From assembly GCF_000024345.1 (NCBI RefSeq), contig NC_013729.1, positions 1,240,001 through 1,304,000 of the forward strand: a stretch of DNA of 64,000 nt, written 5' to 3'. The notes below the pieces were generated by a model. That model saw nothing but the letters and a program-made list of their open reading frames with translations. It was not told the origin of the DNA and did no database searches. How positions within the stretch are numbered: position 1 is the first letter of the stretch; every line of letters starts with the position of its first letter. Positions 44,711 through 52,595 of the stretch are shown here, piece by piece. The DNA comes from Kribbella flavida DSM 17836 (lineage in GTDB: Bacteria; Actinomycetota; Actinomycetes; Propionibacteriales; Kribbellaceae). Position numbers and translations under genes: made by a program.

Positions 44711-45546
44711 GCACCCCGGTACTGGTGACCGAGGCTGGCCGGCAGGGCTGGGAAGCCATCGTCGCCGATCCGGCCGGGGCGGTGATCGCCTCCGACTTCG
44801 ACGGTGCTCTCTCCCCGCTGGTCGAGGACCCGGCGATGTCCCGCGCGGCCGACGGAGCCCTGGACGCGCTGGCCAGGCTGGCCCGCAGCGTGAGTCAGGT
44901 AGCGATCGTGACCGGCCGCCCGGCGCTGGTCGCCACGGAGCTGTCCGGCGTGACAGGTCACCCCGGGCTCGGAAGCCTCGTCGTCCTCGGGCACTACGGG
45001 CTGGAGCGCTGGGAGGCGGCGACGGGCTCGGTCACGAGTGACCCGGTGCCCAGTGGAGTCGGTGTCGCCCGGGAGCAGTTGCCGGCGGTGCTGCAGGCAG
45101 CCGGCGTGCCGGATGCGTTCGTGGAGGACAAGGAGAGCTCGCTGGCGGTTCACACCCGCCGACTGGCTGATCCGTCCGGCGCGCTGGAGACTCTGCGTGC
45201 GCCGCTGACCGAGCTGGCCGAGTCACTGGAGCTGCGCCTCGAGCCGGGCAACCTGGTGCTCGAGCTGCGACCGCCCGGCATCGACAAGGGTGTCGCGCTG
45301 CGCCGCCTGGTCGAGTCCACCGGAGCCCGCTCGGTCCTGTACGCCGGTGACGACCTCGGCGACCTCGCGGCTTTCCGCGCCCTCGACGCGCTTCGCGCCG
45401 ACGGCCTGTACGCCGTACTGGTGGCGGCGCGGTCCTCCGGTGCGACCGAGCTGATCGAGGCCGGCGACATCGTGGTGGACGATCCCGCGGGCGTCGTGAC
45501 CGTGCTGACCGCGCTGGCCGACGCCATCGCGGCCCGGACCCGCTGA
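44707..45546 (+). CDS. otsB: Trehalose-6-phosphate phosphatase
   Basis: HAD-superfamily phosphatase of 279 residues that converts trehalose-6-phosphate to trehalose. HAD motif I reads SDFDGALSPLV (about 29-39), motif II VAIVTGRP, with GHYGLERW (about 97-104) as the OtsB-specific region. The Lys in GIDKGVALRRL and motif IV YAGDDLGDLAAF (about 213-224) complete the site. Oddly, the D-x-D-G-T Thr of motif I is Ala here; the two catalytic Asp are present, so activity is expected. It overlaps the LytR_C gene and is separated from otsA by divergent operons. Confidence 0.9.
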   Translation: MSTPVLVTEAGRQGWEAIVADPAGAVIASDFDGALSPLVEDPAMSRAADGALDALARLARSVSQVAIVTGRPALVATELSGVTGHPGLGSLVVLGHYGLERWEAATGSVTSDPVPSGVGVAREQLPAVLQAAGVPDAFVEDKESSLAVHTRRLADPSGALETLRAPLTELAESLELRLEPGNLVLELRPPGIDKGVALRRLVESTGARSVLYAGDDLGDLAAFRALDALRADGLYAVLVAARSSGATELIEAGDIVVDDPAGVVTVLTALADAIAARTR

Positions 45547-45557
45547 CCAGTCGGTAG

Positions 45558-46007
45558 TCAGCGGCGCCGGAAGGTCTGCTGGAGCGTTCGGCCGAACGGC
45601 TGGACCGGGTGCTCGACGTAGTTGCCGTCCGCGAGGTCGGCGAGGCGCTCGAACGGGTTGCGCGACGCCGGACAGCCGGTGCGCAGCCAGGACCAGGCAG
45701 CGCCCACGCAGTACAGGGGGAGCAGCGGCAGGCCGACCAGGCAGAAGTACTGCCAGGAATGCCGCTCCTCGTGCCGGACCAGGATCGGCCGGGCGTCCAG
45801 GTAGGCCCGGTCGTGCTTGGTCAGCACCAGGTTGCCGATCGTGAACGCACCGGCCACGGGGAAGCGCAGCTTGTAGCCGGTGGCGTAGAACAGCCCCCGT
45901 GGCCCGCGGCTGAACCGCGCCCGGCCGATCAGCCCGACCAGCGCTCCGGCGACCGTGGACAGGTTGATGACGTTGCCCACCAGCTTCAGTGTCTGCCAGA
46001 CCGTCAT
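45558..46007 (-). CDS. Small membrane protein with HExxH motif
   Basis: Hypothetical protein of about 149 residues, probably with two membrane-associated segments (NLSTVAGALVGLIG at about 14-27 and YFCLVGLPLLPLYCVGAAW at about 93-111). Between them is VRHEERHSWQY (about 82-92), an HExxH followed by Trp-Gln, reminiscent of H-E-x2-H-x2-Q metallopeptidase-like proteins; no third zinc ligand can be named. Similar proteins occur in actinomycetes without known function. ATG 46007 is preferred to 46049. It is convergent with otsB (11-bp gap) and divergent from the glycosylase gene. Confidence 0.68.
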   Translation of the reverse strand: MTVWQTLKLVGNVINLSTVAGALVGLIGRARFSRGPRGLFYATGYKLRFPVAGAFTIGNLVLTKHDRAYLDARPILVRHEERHSWQYFCLVGLPLLPLYCVGAAWSWLRTGCPASRNPFERLADLADGNYVEHPVQPFGRTLQQTFRRR

Positions 46008-46057
46008 GACCCAAGTTTGCTCTGCTCCCGGTGGTTCTGTCGGCGGCATGCGTCAGG

Positions 46058-47020
46058 ATGGGTGCCGTGAGTTCGGTGGTACGACGCTGGCGGCCCGGAC
46101 GGCCGGTGGATCCCCACATGGTGATCGGCGGCCTGCGCAAGGGGCCGGGCGACCCGGCGTACGTGCTGGAGCCTGGGCGACGGACGGTCTGGCGAGCCAC
46201 CCGCACTCCCGACGGGCCGGTGCTGCTGCGCCTCACGCCGTACTCCGCGGTGGCTGAGGTGGAGGCCGAGGCGTGGGGGCCGGGTGCTGCCTGGGCCCTG
46301 GACGGCGTGCCCGAGCTGCTCGGTGAGGCCGACAGCTGGGAGGGGTTCGAGCCTCGGCCGGAGCATCAGCCGTTGGTCGACGCGGCCCGGCGCTTCCCAC
46401 ACTTCCGGGTGCCGCGGACGCGCGCGGTGTTCGAGGCGATGGCCGCGGCCGGGATCGAGCAGGTTGTCACCGGCAAGGAGGCGTTCCGCGCCTGGCGCCT
46501 GCTGCTGCGCGAGTACGGCGAACCGGCGCCCGGCCCGGCTGCTCCCGACGGGCGGGTGCTGATGGTGCCGCCGGCTCCGGAGGAGTGGCGGCTGATCCCG
46601 TCCTGGCAGTGGCTGCGGGCCGGGGTGGAGGGGCGCCGGTCCCGGGTGGTGATCACCGCCGCGACGCGGGCGAAGGCGCTGGAGCGCACGCTCGAGCTGA
46701 CCGACTCGGCCGAGGTCGAGCGCCGGCTGCGCTCCTTGCCCGGTGTCGGGGTGTGGACGGCGGCAGAGGTCCGGCAGCGGGCTCATGGAGACGCCGATGC
46801 GTTCTCCTTCGCCGACTACCACGTCTCCCGCAACGTGTCCTACGCGCTGACCGGCGAGGAGCTGGACGACGACGGCACCGCCGAGCTCATCGAGCCGTAC
46901 CGAGGCCACCGCTTCCGCGTGCAGCGCCTGCTCGAGCTGGCCGGCCCCGGCCACCCGCGGTACGGGCCGCGCAAGGCCCTGCCCACCCACACTCCAGGGG
47001 CGACGCACCGCCTGCGGTGA
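46058..47020 (+). CDS. DNA-3-methyladenine glycosylase II-like (HhH-GPD)
   Basis: DNA repair glycosylase-like protein of about 320 residues. The C-terminal half has the helix-hairpin-helix-GPD core: LRSLPGVGVWTAAEVRQRAHGDADAFSFADYHVSRNVSYALTGEELDDDGTAELIEPYRGHRFRVQRLLEL (about 227-297). It contains the HhH LPGVGVWTA and the catalytic Asp in FADYH. The N-terminal part (about 30-150) corresponds to the AlkA-like accessory domain. It should excise alkylated or damaged bases. An alternative start is GTG 46067. Confidence 0.86.
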   Translation: MGAVSSVVRRWRPGRPVDPHMVIGGLRKGPGDPAYVLEPGRRTVWRATRTPDGPVLLRLTPYSAVAEVEAEAWGPGAAWALDGVPELLGEADSWEGFEPRPEHQPLVDAARRFPHFRVPRTRAVFEAMAAAGIEQVVTGKEAFRAWRLLLREYGEPAPGPAAPDGRVLMVPPAPEEWRLIPSWQWLRAGVEGRRSRVVITAATRAKALERTLELTDSAEVERRLRSLPGVGVWTAAEVRQRAHGDADAFSFADYHVSRNVSYALTGEELDDDGTAELIEPYRGHRFRVQRLLELAGPGHPRYGPRKALPTHTPGATHRLR

Positions 47021-47078
47021 GGTTCTGCACAAGTCCGGTGCGGATTGGGCCGCGCCAACTGGGCACTAGGTCTCCACC

Positions 47079-48323
47079 ATGCAAATTGACGGGGACGGCC
47101 TCTATCTGGTTGCGGGGCTCGCCCTGTTGCTCGGTGCCGTGTTGCCACGGCTGCTCAAGCGCTATGCGATCTCGGCGCCGATCGCCTTCCTCGGGGCCGG
47201 GCTGCTGCTCGGTTTCGTCGTCGACCGCGGGCAGTTGAGCCCGCTCGCCGAACCGAAGCTGACCGAGCGCTTGGCCGAGCTCACCATCCTGATCGCGTTG
47301 ATGGGTGTCGGCCTGGCGATCGACCGGCCGATCGGCTGGCGGCGCTGGGCGGTCACCTGGCGGCTGCTGTTCGTCGCGATGCCCGCCTGCGTCGCGGCGG
47401 TCGCCGGACTCGGCTGGCTGCTGGGCCTCGCTCCGGGCGTCGCCCTGCTGGTGGCCGCGGTGCTCGCGCCGACCGACCCCGTGCTGGCCGCCGACGTCCA
47501 GGTCCAGGGCCCGACCACCGGCGAGGGCGCCGAGCCGGAGGAGGACGACGAGGTCCGGTTCGCGCTGACGTCCGAGGCCGGCCTGAACGACGGCATGGCC
47601 TTCCCCCTGGTCTATCTGGCGGTGTTCGTCGCGACCAAGGGCGCCGTCGGAGACTGGGCCCTGGAGTGGGTGGCCTGGGACCTGGTGGGCAAGACGGTGA
47701 TCGGCGTGGTCGTCGGCGCGGTGGCGGGCCGGCTGCTCGGGCGGATGGCGTTCTCGGCGCCGCTGCCGAGCCTTCGGCTGGCCGACTCCCGTGAGCCGGT
47801 GCTGGCCCTGGCGATGACGCTCGGCGTCTACGGCCTGGCCGAGGTGCTGCACGGCTACGGGTTCCTCGCCGTGTTCGTCGCCGCGCTGGCGCTGCGGTCG
47901 GCCGAGCGCGGGCACGACTTCCACGAGGAGCTGCACAGCTTCATCGAGCAGCTCGAGCACATCCTGACCTGGGGCATCCTGCTGCTGCTCGGGGTGGCGA
48001 TCACCGGCGGCCTGCTCAAACCGCTGGACCTGACCGGCGTCCTGATCGGCGCGGCGCTGATTCTGGTTCTCCGCCCGCTGACCGCCTGGCTGAGCGTGCA
48101 GCGGACGGAGATGCGCCGTTCCGAACGCTGGGTGACAGCCGCCTTCGGAGTGCGCGGCGTCGGCTCGATCTACTACCTCGCGTACGCCGGCACGGACTTC
48201 GCCGACGACCTGCCCTGGCTGTGGGCGACGGTGGGGTTCACGGTCGTGCTGAGCGTCGTTCTGCACGGCGTCGCGGCGACTCCGATGATGCGGCTGCTCG
48301 AACGCCGTCGCGAGAACGCCTGA
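47079..48323 (+). CDS. Cation:proton antiporter (CPA1 family)
   Basis: Polytopic antiporter of 414 residues with about 12 helices. The ion-binding helices are recognisable: APTDPVLAADVQV (about 131-143) and SEAGLNDGMAFPLVYLAVF (about 167-185), the latter with the N-D motif of electroneutral Na+/H+ antiporters. GVRGVGSIYYLAYA (about 352-365) is the conserved Arg-Gly helix near the end. It probably exchanges Na+ or K+ for H+ and helps pH or salt homeostasis. No regulatory domain follows. Confidence 0.9.
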   Translation: MQIDGDGLYLVAGLALLLGAVLPRLLKRYAISAPIAFLGAGLLLGFVVDRGQLSPLAEPKLTERLAELTILIALMGVGLAIDRPIGWRRWAVTWRLLFVAMPACVAAVAGLGWLLGLAPGVALLVAAVLAPTDPVLAADVQVQGPTTGEGAEPEEDDEVRFALTSEAGLNDGMAFPLVYLAVFVATKGAVGDWALEWVAWDLVGKTVIGVVVGAVAGRLLGRMAFSAPLPSLRLADSREPVLALAMTLGVYGLAEVLHGYGFLAVFVAALALRSAERGHDFHEELHSFIEQLEHILTWGILLLLGVAITGGLLKPLDLTGVLIGAALILVLRPLTAWLSVQRTEMRRSERWVTAAFGVRGVGSIYYLAYAGTDFADDLPWLWATVGFTVVLSVVLHGVAATPMMRLLERRRENA

Positions 48324-48466
48324 GCGCCCGCTGCGGCGGTTCGACGCCGTGCCGGACGGCTGCGGCGGCGTGGATCCCGGCGGCGAAGTCCTTCAGCTTC
48401 TCGAACATGCCTCCATCGTCGGTACCACCGCTCGCGCGCAGAAGTGGCACAGCAGACCCCTATCGC

Positions 48467-48472
48467 TAAGAT
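48467..48472 (+). promoter_or_regulatory. Leaderless-type -10 box for the GlxA-like gene
   Basis: TAAGAT lies 6 nt before ATG 48479 in an otherwise GC-rich spacer. Confidence 0.5.
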
Positions 48473-48478
48473 TTCGAC

Positions 48479-49474
48479 ATGCCACTGGTCACGGAAGGTG
48501 TCCCGAGGGAGGGTGCCCCCACGGTGTCCGTGCTCGCCTACGACGGCATGACGGCGTTCGAGGCCGGCATCGTGATCGAGGTGTTCGGCCTGGTCTGGCC
48601 GGACATCGACCAGCCCTGGTACGAGCTGAAGGTCTGCACCGAGACGCCCGACCCGATCCGGGTGCTGGGCGGCGCGACGCTGAGCACGCCACACGGCCTG
48701 GACGCCTTCGCCGCTGCCGACACCGTCGTCGTCCCGAGCGTCGCCGACCCGACGGCGCCGACGTCTGCGCAGCTCATCGAGGCCCTTCGGGGCGCGCACG
48801 CCCGCGGCGCCCGGATCGTCTCGATCTGCTCCGGCGCCTTCGCCCTGGCCGCGGCCGGCCTGCTCGACGGCCGCCGCGCGACCACCCACTGGCGGTACGC
48901 CGACCTGCTGCGCGAGCGCTTCCCGGCGGTCGACGTCGACCCCGAGCCGCTCTACACCGACGAGGGGGACGTGCTGACCAGCGCGGGCTGCGCGGCCGGG
49001 CTGGATCTGGCCCTGCACCTGGTCCGCAAGGATCTCGGCGCCGCGGTCGCGAACGCCGTGGCGCGCCGCCTGGTGATCCAGCCGTACCGCTCCGGCGGCC
49101 AGGCGCAGTACATCGAGGCCCCGATGCCGCCCGATCCCGTCGACGCGCCGGTCGCCCGGAGTCTCGGCTGGGCGCTGGAGCACCTGGCCGAGCCGATCGG
49201 CGTACCGGACCTGGCGCGGGAGGCCGGGTTGTCGCCGCGGACGTACCTGCGGCACTTCGTGAAGGCCACCGGGACGACCCCGGCGAAGTGGCTGATCGCC
49301 CAGCGGATCCAGGCCGCGCTGGCGATGCTGGAGAGCGGAGACGCGCCGGTCGAGGAGATCGCGCTGGCGGCCGGGTTCGCCACCCCGGTGACGTTTCGGC
49401 ACCACTTCGCCAAAAGCCTGCGGACGTCGCCGTCGGCGTACCGGCGGGCGTTCCGGGAGGGCCGGACGGGATGA
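48479..49474 (+). CDS. GlxA-family AraC-type transcriptional regulator
   Basis: Regulator of 331 residues. The N-terminal DJ-1/PfpI-like domain (about 15-195) has VSVLAYDGMTAFEAGIVIEVFGL and the nucleophile-like Cys in IVSICSGAFALAAAGLLDGRRATTHW (about 116-141). The C-terminal double helix-turn-helix (about 220-325) has REAGLSPRTYLRHFVKATGTTPAKWLIAQRIQAALAMLESG and IALAAGFATPVTFRHHFAKSLRTSPSAYRRAF. Such proteins respond to small metabolites; ligand and targets unknown. ATG 48479 follows a leaderless-type -10 box. Confidence 0.91.
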   Translation: MPLVTEGVPREGAPTVSVLAYDGMTAFEAGIVIEVFGLVWPDIDQPWYELKVCTETPDPIRVLGGATLSTPHGLDAFAAADTVVVPSVADPTAPTSAQLIEALRGAHARGARIVSICSGAFALAAAGLLDGRRATTHWRYADLLRERFPAVDVDPEPLYTDEGDVLTSAGCAAGLDLALHLVRKDLGAAVANAVARRLVIQPYRSGGQAQYIEAPMPPDPVDAPVARSLGWALEHLAEPIGVPDLAREAGLSPRTYLRHFVKATGTTPAKWLIAQRIQAALAMLESGDAPVEEIALAAGFATPVTFRHHFAKSLRTSPSAYRRAFREGRTG

Positions 49475-49540
49475 GATCCGACGTCTCGAATGCTGAGAAC
49501 GCGAGACACAATATGGACCCGATTGGGTAACCTCGGACCT

Positions 49541-49680
49541 GCTCATCCAGAGGGACTGAGGGATACGGCCCGTTGAAGTCCCGGCAACCCTCCCCGTGGA
49601 GGCCCCGTCCTGGGGCCGCTCGCGGCGGAACGGTGCCAAATCCGTCCCACGCCGAGATCCGGCGCCCGGGGAAGATGAGG
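49541..49680 (+). ncRNA. SAM-I (S-box) riboswitch
   Basis: The leader carries the S-box landmarks in order: P1 5' strand CTCATC (49542-49547), AGAGGGACTGAGGGA, GCCCGTTGAAGTCCCGGCAACC (core positions about 49568-49589), GGTGCCAAATCC (about 49632-49643) and the closing P1 strand GATGAG (49674-49679). It precedes the ThrC-like gene by 12 nt. It should sense S-adenosylmethionine and turn the downstream genes off when SAM is plentiful. The Shine-Dalgarno lies immediately after P1. Confidence 0.92.
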
Positions 49681-49691
49681 AGGGAACCTCC
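49679..49691 (+). promoter_or_regulatory. Shine-Dalgarno hairpin of the riboswitch
   Basis: GGAGG (49679-49683), GAA, CCTCC (49687-49691) forms a perfect 5-bp hairpin ending directly at ATG 49692. The GGAGG is the ribosome binding site and its first bases are also the end of P1, so P1, the hairpin and ribosome compete. This points to translational control. Confidence 0.6.
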
Positions 49692-50960
49692 ATGAGCCAG
49701 ACCGTCACCGGTTCGACGCACACCATCCGCGAAGGGGCCTTCGGCAACGGCACCCACCTGAGCTGCCGGGCCTGCGGGGCGAAGTCGCCGCTCGGTCCGT
49801 TCTACGCCTGTATGGAGTGCTTCGGTCCGCTCGAGGTCGGGTACGAGTTCCCGACCATCACCCGTGAGCAGATCGAGGCCGGTCCGAAGAACATCTGGCG
49901 CTACCAGCCGCTGCTGCCCGTCCCGGTCGACGTGGCCAGCTTCCCGAACACCGAGCCCGGCTACACCCGGCTGATCGACGCCGGCAACCTCGCCCGCGAG
50001 CTGGGCCTGCGCAAGCTGTGGGTGAAGGACGACTCGGGCAACCCGACGCACTCGTTCAAGGACCGCGTGGTCGCGTCCGCGCTGAGCGCCACCCGCGAGC
50101 TCGGCCTGAAGGTCTTCGCCTGCCCGTCGACCGGCAACCTGGCCAACGCCGTCGCCGCGGCCGCCGCCCGGGCCGGCATCCGCTCGGTCGTGTTCATCCC
50201 GCAGGACCTCGAGCGTCCCAAGATCATCACCACCGCCGTGTACGGCGGAACCCTGGTCGCCGTCGAGGGCAACTACGACGACGTGAACAAGCTCGCCTCC
50301 GAGATCGCCGGCGAGGAGGAGGGCTGGGCGTTCGTCAACGTCAACGTCCGCCCGTACTACTCCGAGGGCTCCAAGACGCTCGGCTACGAGATCGCCGAGC
50401 AGCTCGGCTGGCGGCTGCCGCAGCAGATCGTCATCCCGGTCGCGTCCGGCTCGCAGCTCACCAAGATCGACAAGGGCTTCACCGAGCTCGGCAAGCTCGG
50501 GCTGGTCGACGCCACCGACTACAAGGTGTACGGCGCGCAGGCGACCGGGTGCTCACCGGTCGCCCAGGCCTTCCGCGACGGCCACGACGTGGTCAAGCCG
50601 GTCAAGCCGGACACCATCGCGAAGTCGCTGGCGATCGGCAACCCCGCCGACGGCCCGTACGTGCTCGACGTCGCCCGGCGCACCGGCGGCGTGATCGCCG
50701 ACGTCAGCGACGACGAGGTCGTCGAGGGCATCCAGCTGCTGGCCCGGACCGAGGGCATCTTCACCGAGACCGCGGGCGGGGTGACCGTCGCGACGCTGAA
50801 GAAGCTGGTCGAGACCGGCCAGCTCGACCCCGAGGCCGAGACCGTGATCATCAACTCCGGCGACGGGCTGAAGACGCTCGACGCCGTGGCCGACCGGGTC
50901 GGCCCGAAGGTGACCATTCCCGCGTCCTACGACGCCTTCGTGAAGGCAGGTCTGCAGTGA
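49692..50960 (+). CDS. thrC: Threonine-synthase-like PLP enzyme under SAM-riboswitch control
   Basis: PLP-dependent beta-family enzyme of 422 residues matching threonine synthase (O-phosphohomoserine to threonine). An N-terminal zinc-ribbon-like element (CRACG...CMECFG, Cys at about 25-28 and 40-43) precedes the catalytic domain, with the PLP Lys in HSFKDR (about 120-125). Further motifs are CPSTGNLANAVAAAAARAG (about 149-167), the phosphate loop region and INSGDGLKT at the end. Control by a SAM riboswitch and a 4-bp overlap with a MoaD/ThiS sulfur-carrier gene are unexpected for threonine synthesis and raise the possibility of a sulfur-transfer (homocysteine/methionine) role. The symbol reflects homology only. 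Confidence 0.88.
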   Translation: MSQTVTGSTHTIREGAFGNGTHLSCRACGAKSPLGPFYACMECFGPLEVGYEFPTITREQIEAGPKNIWRYQPLLPVPVDVASFPNTEPGYTRLIDAGNLARELGLRKLWVKDDSGNPTHSFKDRVVASALSATRELGLKVFACPSTGNLANAVAAAAARAGIRSVVFIPQDLERPKIITTAVYGGTLVAVEGNYDDVNKLASEIAGEEEGWAFVNVNVRPYYSEGSKTLGYEIAEQLGWRLPQQIVIPVASGSQLTKIDKGFTELGKLGLVDATDYKVYGAQATGCSPVAQAFRDGHDVVKPVKPDTIAKSLAIGNPADGPYVLDVARRTGGVIADVSDDEVVEGIQLLARTEGIFTETAGGVTVATLKKLVETGQLDPEAETVIINSGDGLKTLDAVADRVGPKVTIPASYDAFVKAGLQ

Positions 50961-51232
50961 GCGTCAGCGTCCGCGTCCCCACCATCCTGCGCCCCTACAC
51001 CCAGGGCGCCTCCGAGGTCTCCGTCGAGGGCGGGACCCTGAACGAGGTGCTGGAGTCGCTCGACGCGTCGTACCCCGGCATCAAGGGTCGCGTCCTGGAC
51101 GACTCCGGCGAACTGCGCCGCTTCGTCAACGTCTACGTCGACAACGACGACGTCCGCTTCGCCGAAGGCCTGCAGACCACCATCAAGGACGGCGGCCAGG
51201 TCTCCATCATCCCGGCCGTCGCGGGCGGCTGA
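50957..51232 (+). CDS. MoaD/ThiS-family sulfur-carrier protein
   Basis: Ubiquitin-fold carrier of 91 residues. It begins VSVRVPTILRPYTQGASEVSVEGGTLNEVLESLDASYPGIKGRV and ends in VSIIPAVAGG, with the C-terminal Gly-Gly that is adenylated and converted to a thiocarboxylate. Members supply sulfur for molybdopterin, thiamine, cysteine (CysO) or methionine synthesis. The GTG start overlaps the ThrC-like stop (GTGA), so the two proteins are made together under SAM control. Adenylating enzyme and JAMM protease are not in this window. Confidence 0.92.
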   Translation: MSVSVRVPTILRPYTQGASEVSVEGGTLNEVLESLDASYPGIKGRVLDDSGELRRFVNVYVDNDDVRFAEGLQTTIKDGGQVSIIPAVAGG

Positions 51233-51262
51233 CACCCCGCACTGCCGATCCGGGGTGCGGGC

Positions 51263-51691
51263 TCAGGCGGGGCGGGCGTGGTACGCGGTCTTGACGTCGG
51301 CTCGGAAGCCGCAGGAGCGGTAGAAGGCGTGGGTGGACTCGCGCCGTGAGCCGGTCATCAGCATGGCCTTGTAGCAGCCCGCGTCCCAGGCGGCCTGCAA
51401 CGTGCCGGCCATGATCTCCTTGCCCAGGCCCGTACCCCGGTGGGTCTCGTCGACCACGACGTTCTCGATCACCGCGTACGGCGCCGCCGCCCGCGTCAGG
51501 TTCGGGATCACGTTCAGGTAGGTCGTCGCGACGATCTCGCCGTCCTTGTCCAGCACGAACAACCGGAGCCAGCGCGACCGCACGATCTCGTCGAACACAG
51601 TCCGGTCCCGCAGCACCGGATCCTGCGGATGCAACTGCCCGTACAGCCGCAGCACACCGTCGAAGTCAGCCACACTTGCTTCCCGGAACAC
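51263..51691 (-). CDS. GNAT family N-acetyltransferase
   Basis: Acetyltransferase of about 142 residues: FREASVADFDGVLRLYGQLHPQDP at the start, YAVIENVVVDETHRGTGLGKEIMAGTLQAA (motif A, about 71-100) and TGSRRESTHAFYRSCGF (motif B, about 111-127). GTG 51691 is chosen because the family begins at this V-F-R-E-A segment. The frame is open to ATG 51754, which would add 21 unconserved residues and overlap the toxin gene by 35 bp. Substrate unknown. It lies downstream of the toxin gene on the same strand. Confidence 0.82.
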   Translation of the reverse strand: MFREASVADFDGVLRLYGQLHPQDPVLRDRTVFDEIVRSRWLRLFVLDKDGEIVATTYLNVIPNLTRAAAPYAVIENVVVDETHRGTGLGKEIMAGTLQAAWDAGCYKAMLMTGSRRESTHAFYRSCGFRADVKTAYHARPA

Positions 51692-51719
51692 GTGCGGAGC
51701 GTACCAATGCCGGAGTTCG

Positions 51720-52067
51720 TCAGTCCGTGGCTTTCGGGTGGCCGGTGGCGGCATGGCGGATCCAGACGGTCTTCTTGGCCGGGTCGACGAGATACCAGAT
51801 GCGGCCGGCGCCGGTGACCTCGTACTGCCATTGTTCGAGGCCGTTCACCGTCGCCAGCAGTTTGCCTTTGAGGCGGTGGTGGCGGTCGGTCTGCGGAAAC
51901 GGCTGCGGCTCCGAGCGGATGGCCTCCCATGCCCGCAGGGTGTTGCCGGGTGCCTGGCGACAGAGCTCTTCCCAGCCCTTGCCGGCGTCGGAAGAGGCGA
52001 ACCGCAGCTCCCAGTGACCGGGCTCCGCCGGTGGTGCGACCCGGTCGCCGCGCTTGCCGGGGCTCAC
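51720..52067 (-). CDS. RelE-like toxin of a type II toxin-antitoxin pair
   Basis: Basic protein of 115 residues. The C-terminal part resembles RelE/ParE-type toxins: HHRLKGKLLATVNGLEQWQYEVTGAGRIWYLVDPAKKTVWIRHAATGHPKATD (about 63-115), with the strand order ending in a G-H-P-K motif typical of actinobacterial members. These toxins generally cut mRNA at the ribosome. The start overlaps the antitoxin stop by 4 bp (ATGA), ensuring antitoxin is translated first. Identification rests on pattern plus operon form. Confidence 0.75.
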   Translation of the reverse strand: MSPGKRGDRVAPPAEPGHWELRFASSDAGKGWEELCRQAPGNTLRAWEAIRSEPQPFPQTDRHHRLKGKLLATVNGLEQWQYEVTGAGRIWYLVDPAKKTVWIRHAATGHPKATD

Positions 52068-52543
52068 TCGACCGGCCGGGAGACCGGACCGAAGTCGTCG
52101 ACAGCCTCCGATCGGAGGGCGGCCAGCAGTTCGGGATCGGCGTAGATCTCAGCGGTGTGCCGCCACTGGGCGATGAGTGCGAGCACTGCGGCGGGTGAGT
52201 CCAGTTCGGCGCTGGCGTCCATCACGTCGATCAGTTCCTGCGCGAACTCCACCTGGTCGTCGACGGTCAGGAACCGGGTCCACGGGAACACCTGCGGCAG
52301 CAGGTCCAGCAGGTACTGCGAGCGAATGACGGGGTTGTTCATGACGGCCCGCAGCAGGCGCGTGGCCACGCCGAGCAGTTGACTGTCCTGGCTGGCTCGG
52401 GCCGCTGTGGTCAGGATCAGGTCGTCCTCCGCCCCGCGGCGGTGGACCCGCAGTGAACGGCTCCGGCCCGCCTTCAGTTTGTCCACGGTCTCGCTGGGAC
52501 GCTGCAGCAGGTCCGAGAAGGTCACTTCAGGTTGCTCCGCCAT
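52064..52543 (-). CDS. Antitoxin (Phd/YefM-like) of the RelE-like pair
   Basis: Acidic 159-residue protein. The N-terminus EVTFSDLLQRPSETVDKLKAGRSRSLRVHRRGAEDDLILTTAAR (about 5-48) resembles Phd/YefM-like antitoxins, which bind their own promoter. The C-terminal helical region (about 50-155) should bind the toxin. TACCTT 6 nt before ATG 52543 implies a leaderless operon transcript. Overlap with the toxin gene supports a type II module of the kind common in actinomycetes. Confidence 0.72.
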   Translation of the reverse strand: MAEQPEVTFSDLLQRPSETVDKLKAGRSRSLRVHRRGAEDDLILTTAARASQDSQLLGVATRLLRAVMNNPVIRSQYLLDLLPQVFPWTRFLTVDDQVEFAQELIDVMDASAELDSPAAVLALIAQWRHTAEIYADPELLAALRSEAVDDFGPVSRPVE

Positions 52544-52549
52544 ATTTCA

Positions 52550-52555
52550 AAGGTA
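52550..52555 (-). promoter_or_regulatory. Leaderless-type -10 box for the toxin-antitoxin operon
   Basis: Reading leftward, TACCTT plus 6 nt (TGAAAT) precedes ATG 52543; the surrounding AT-rich patch is unusual here and suits a promoter. Confidence 0.5.
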
Positions 52556-52595
52556 GTTCAGAAGTCCTGCGCGCACAACGTGGAAAGATGGCGGG

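Noticed and set aside
48238..48450. Small leftward frame beginning MFEKLKDFAAG
   Set aside because: It overlaps the antiporter 3' end on the opposite strand, turns into Arg-rich text and lacks support; possibly a chance frame.
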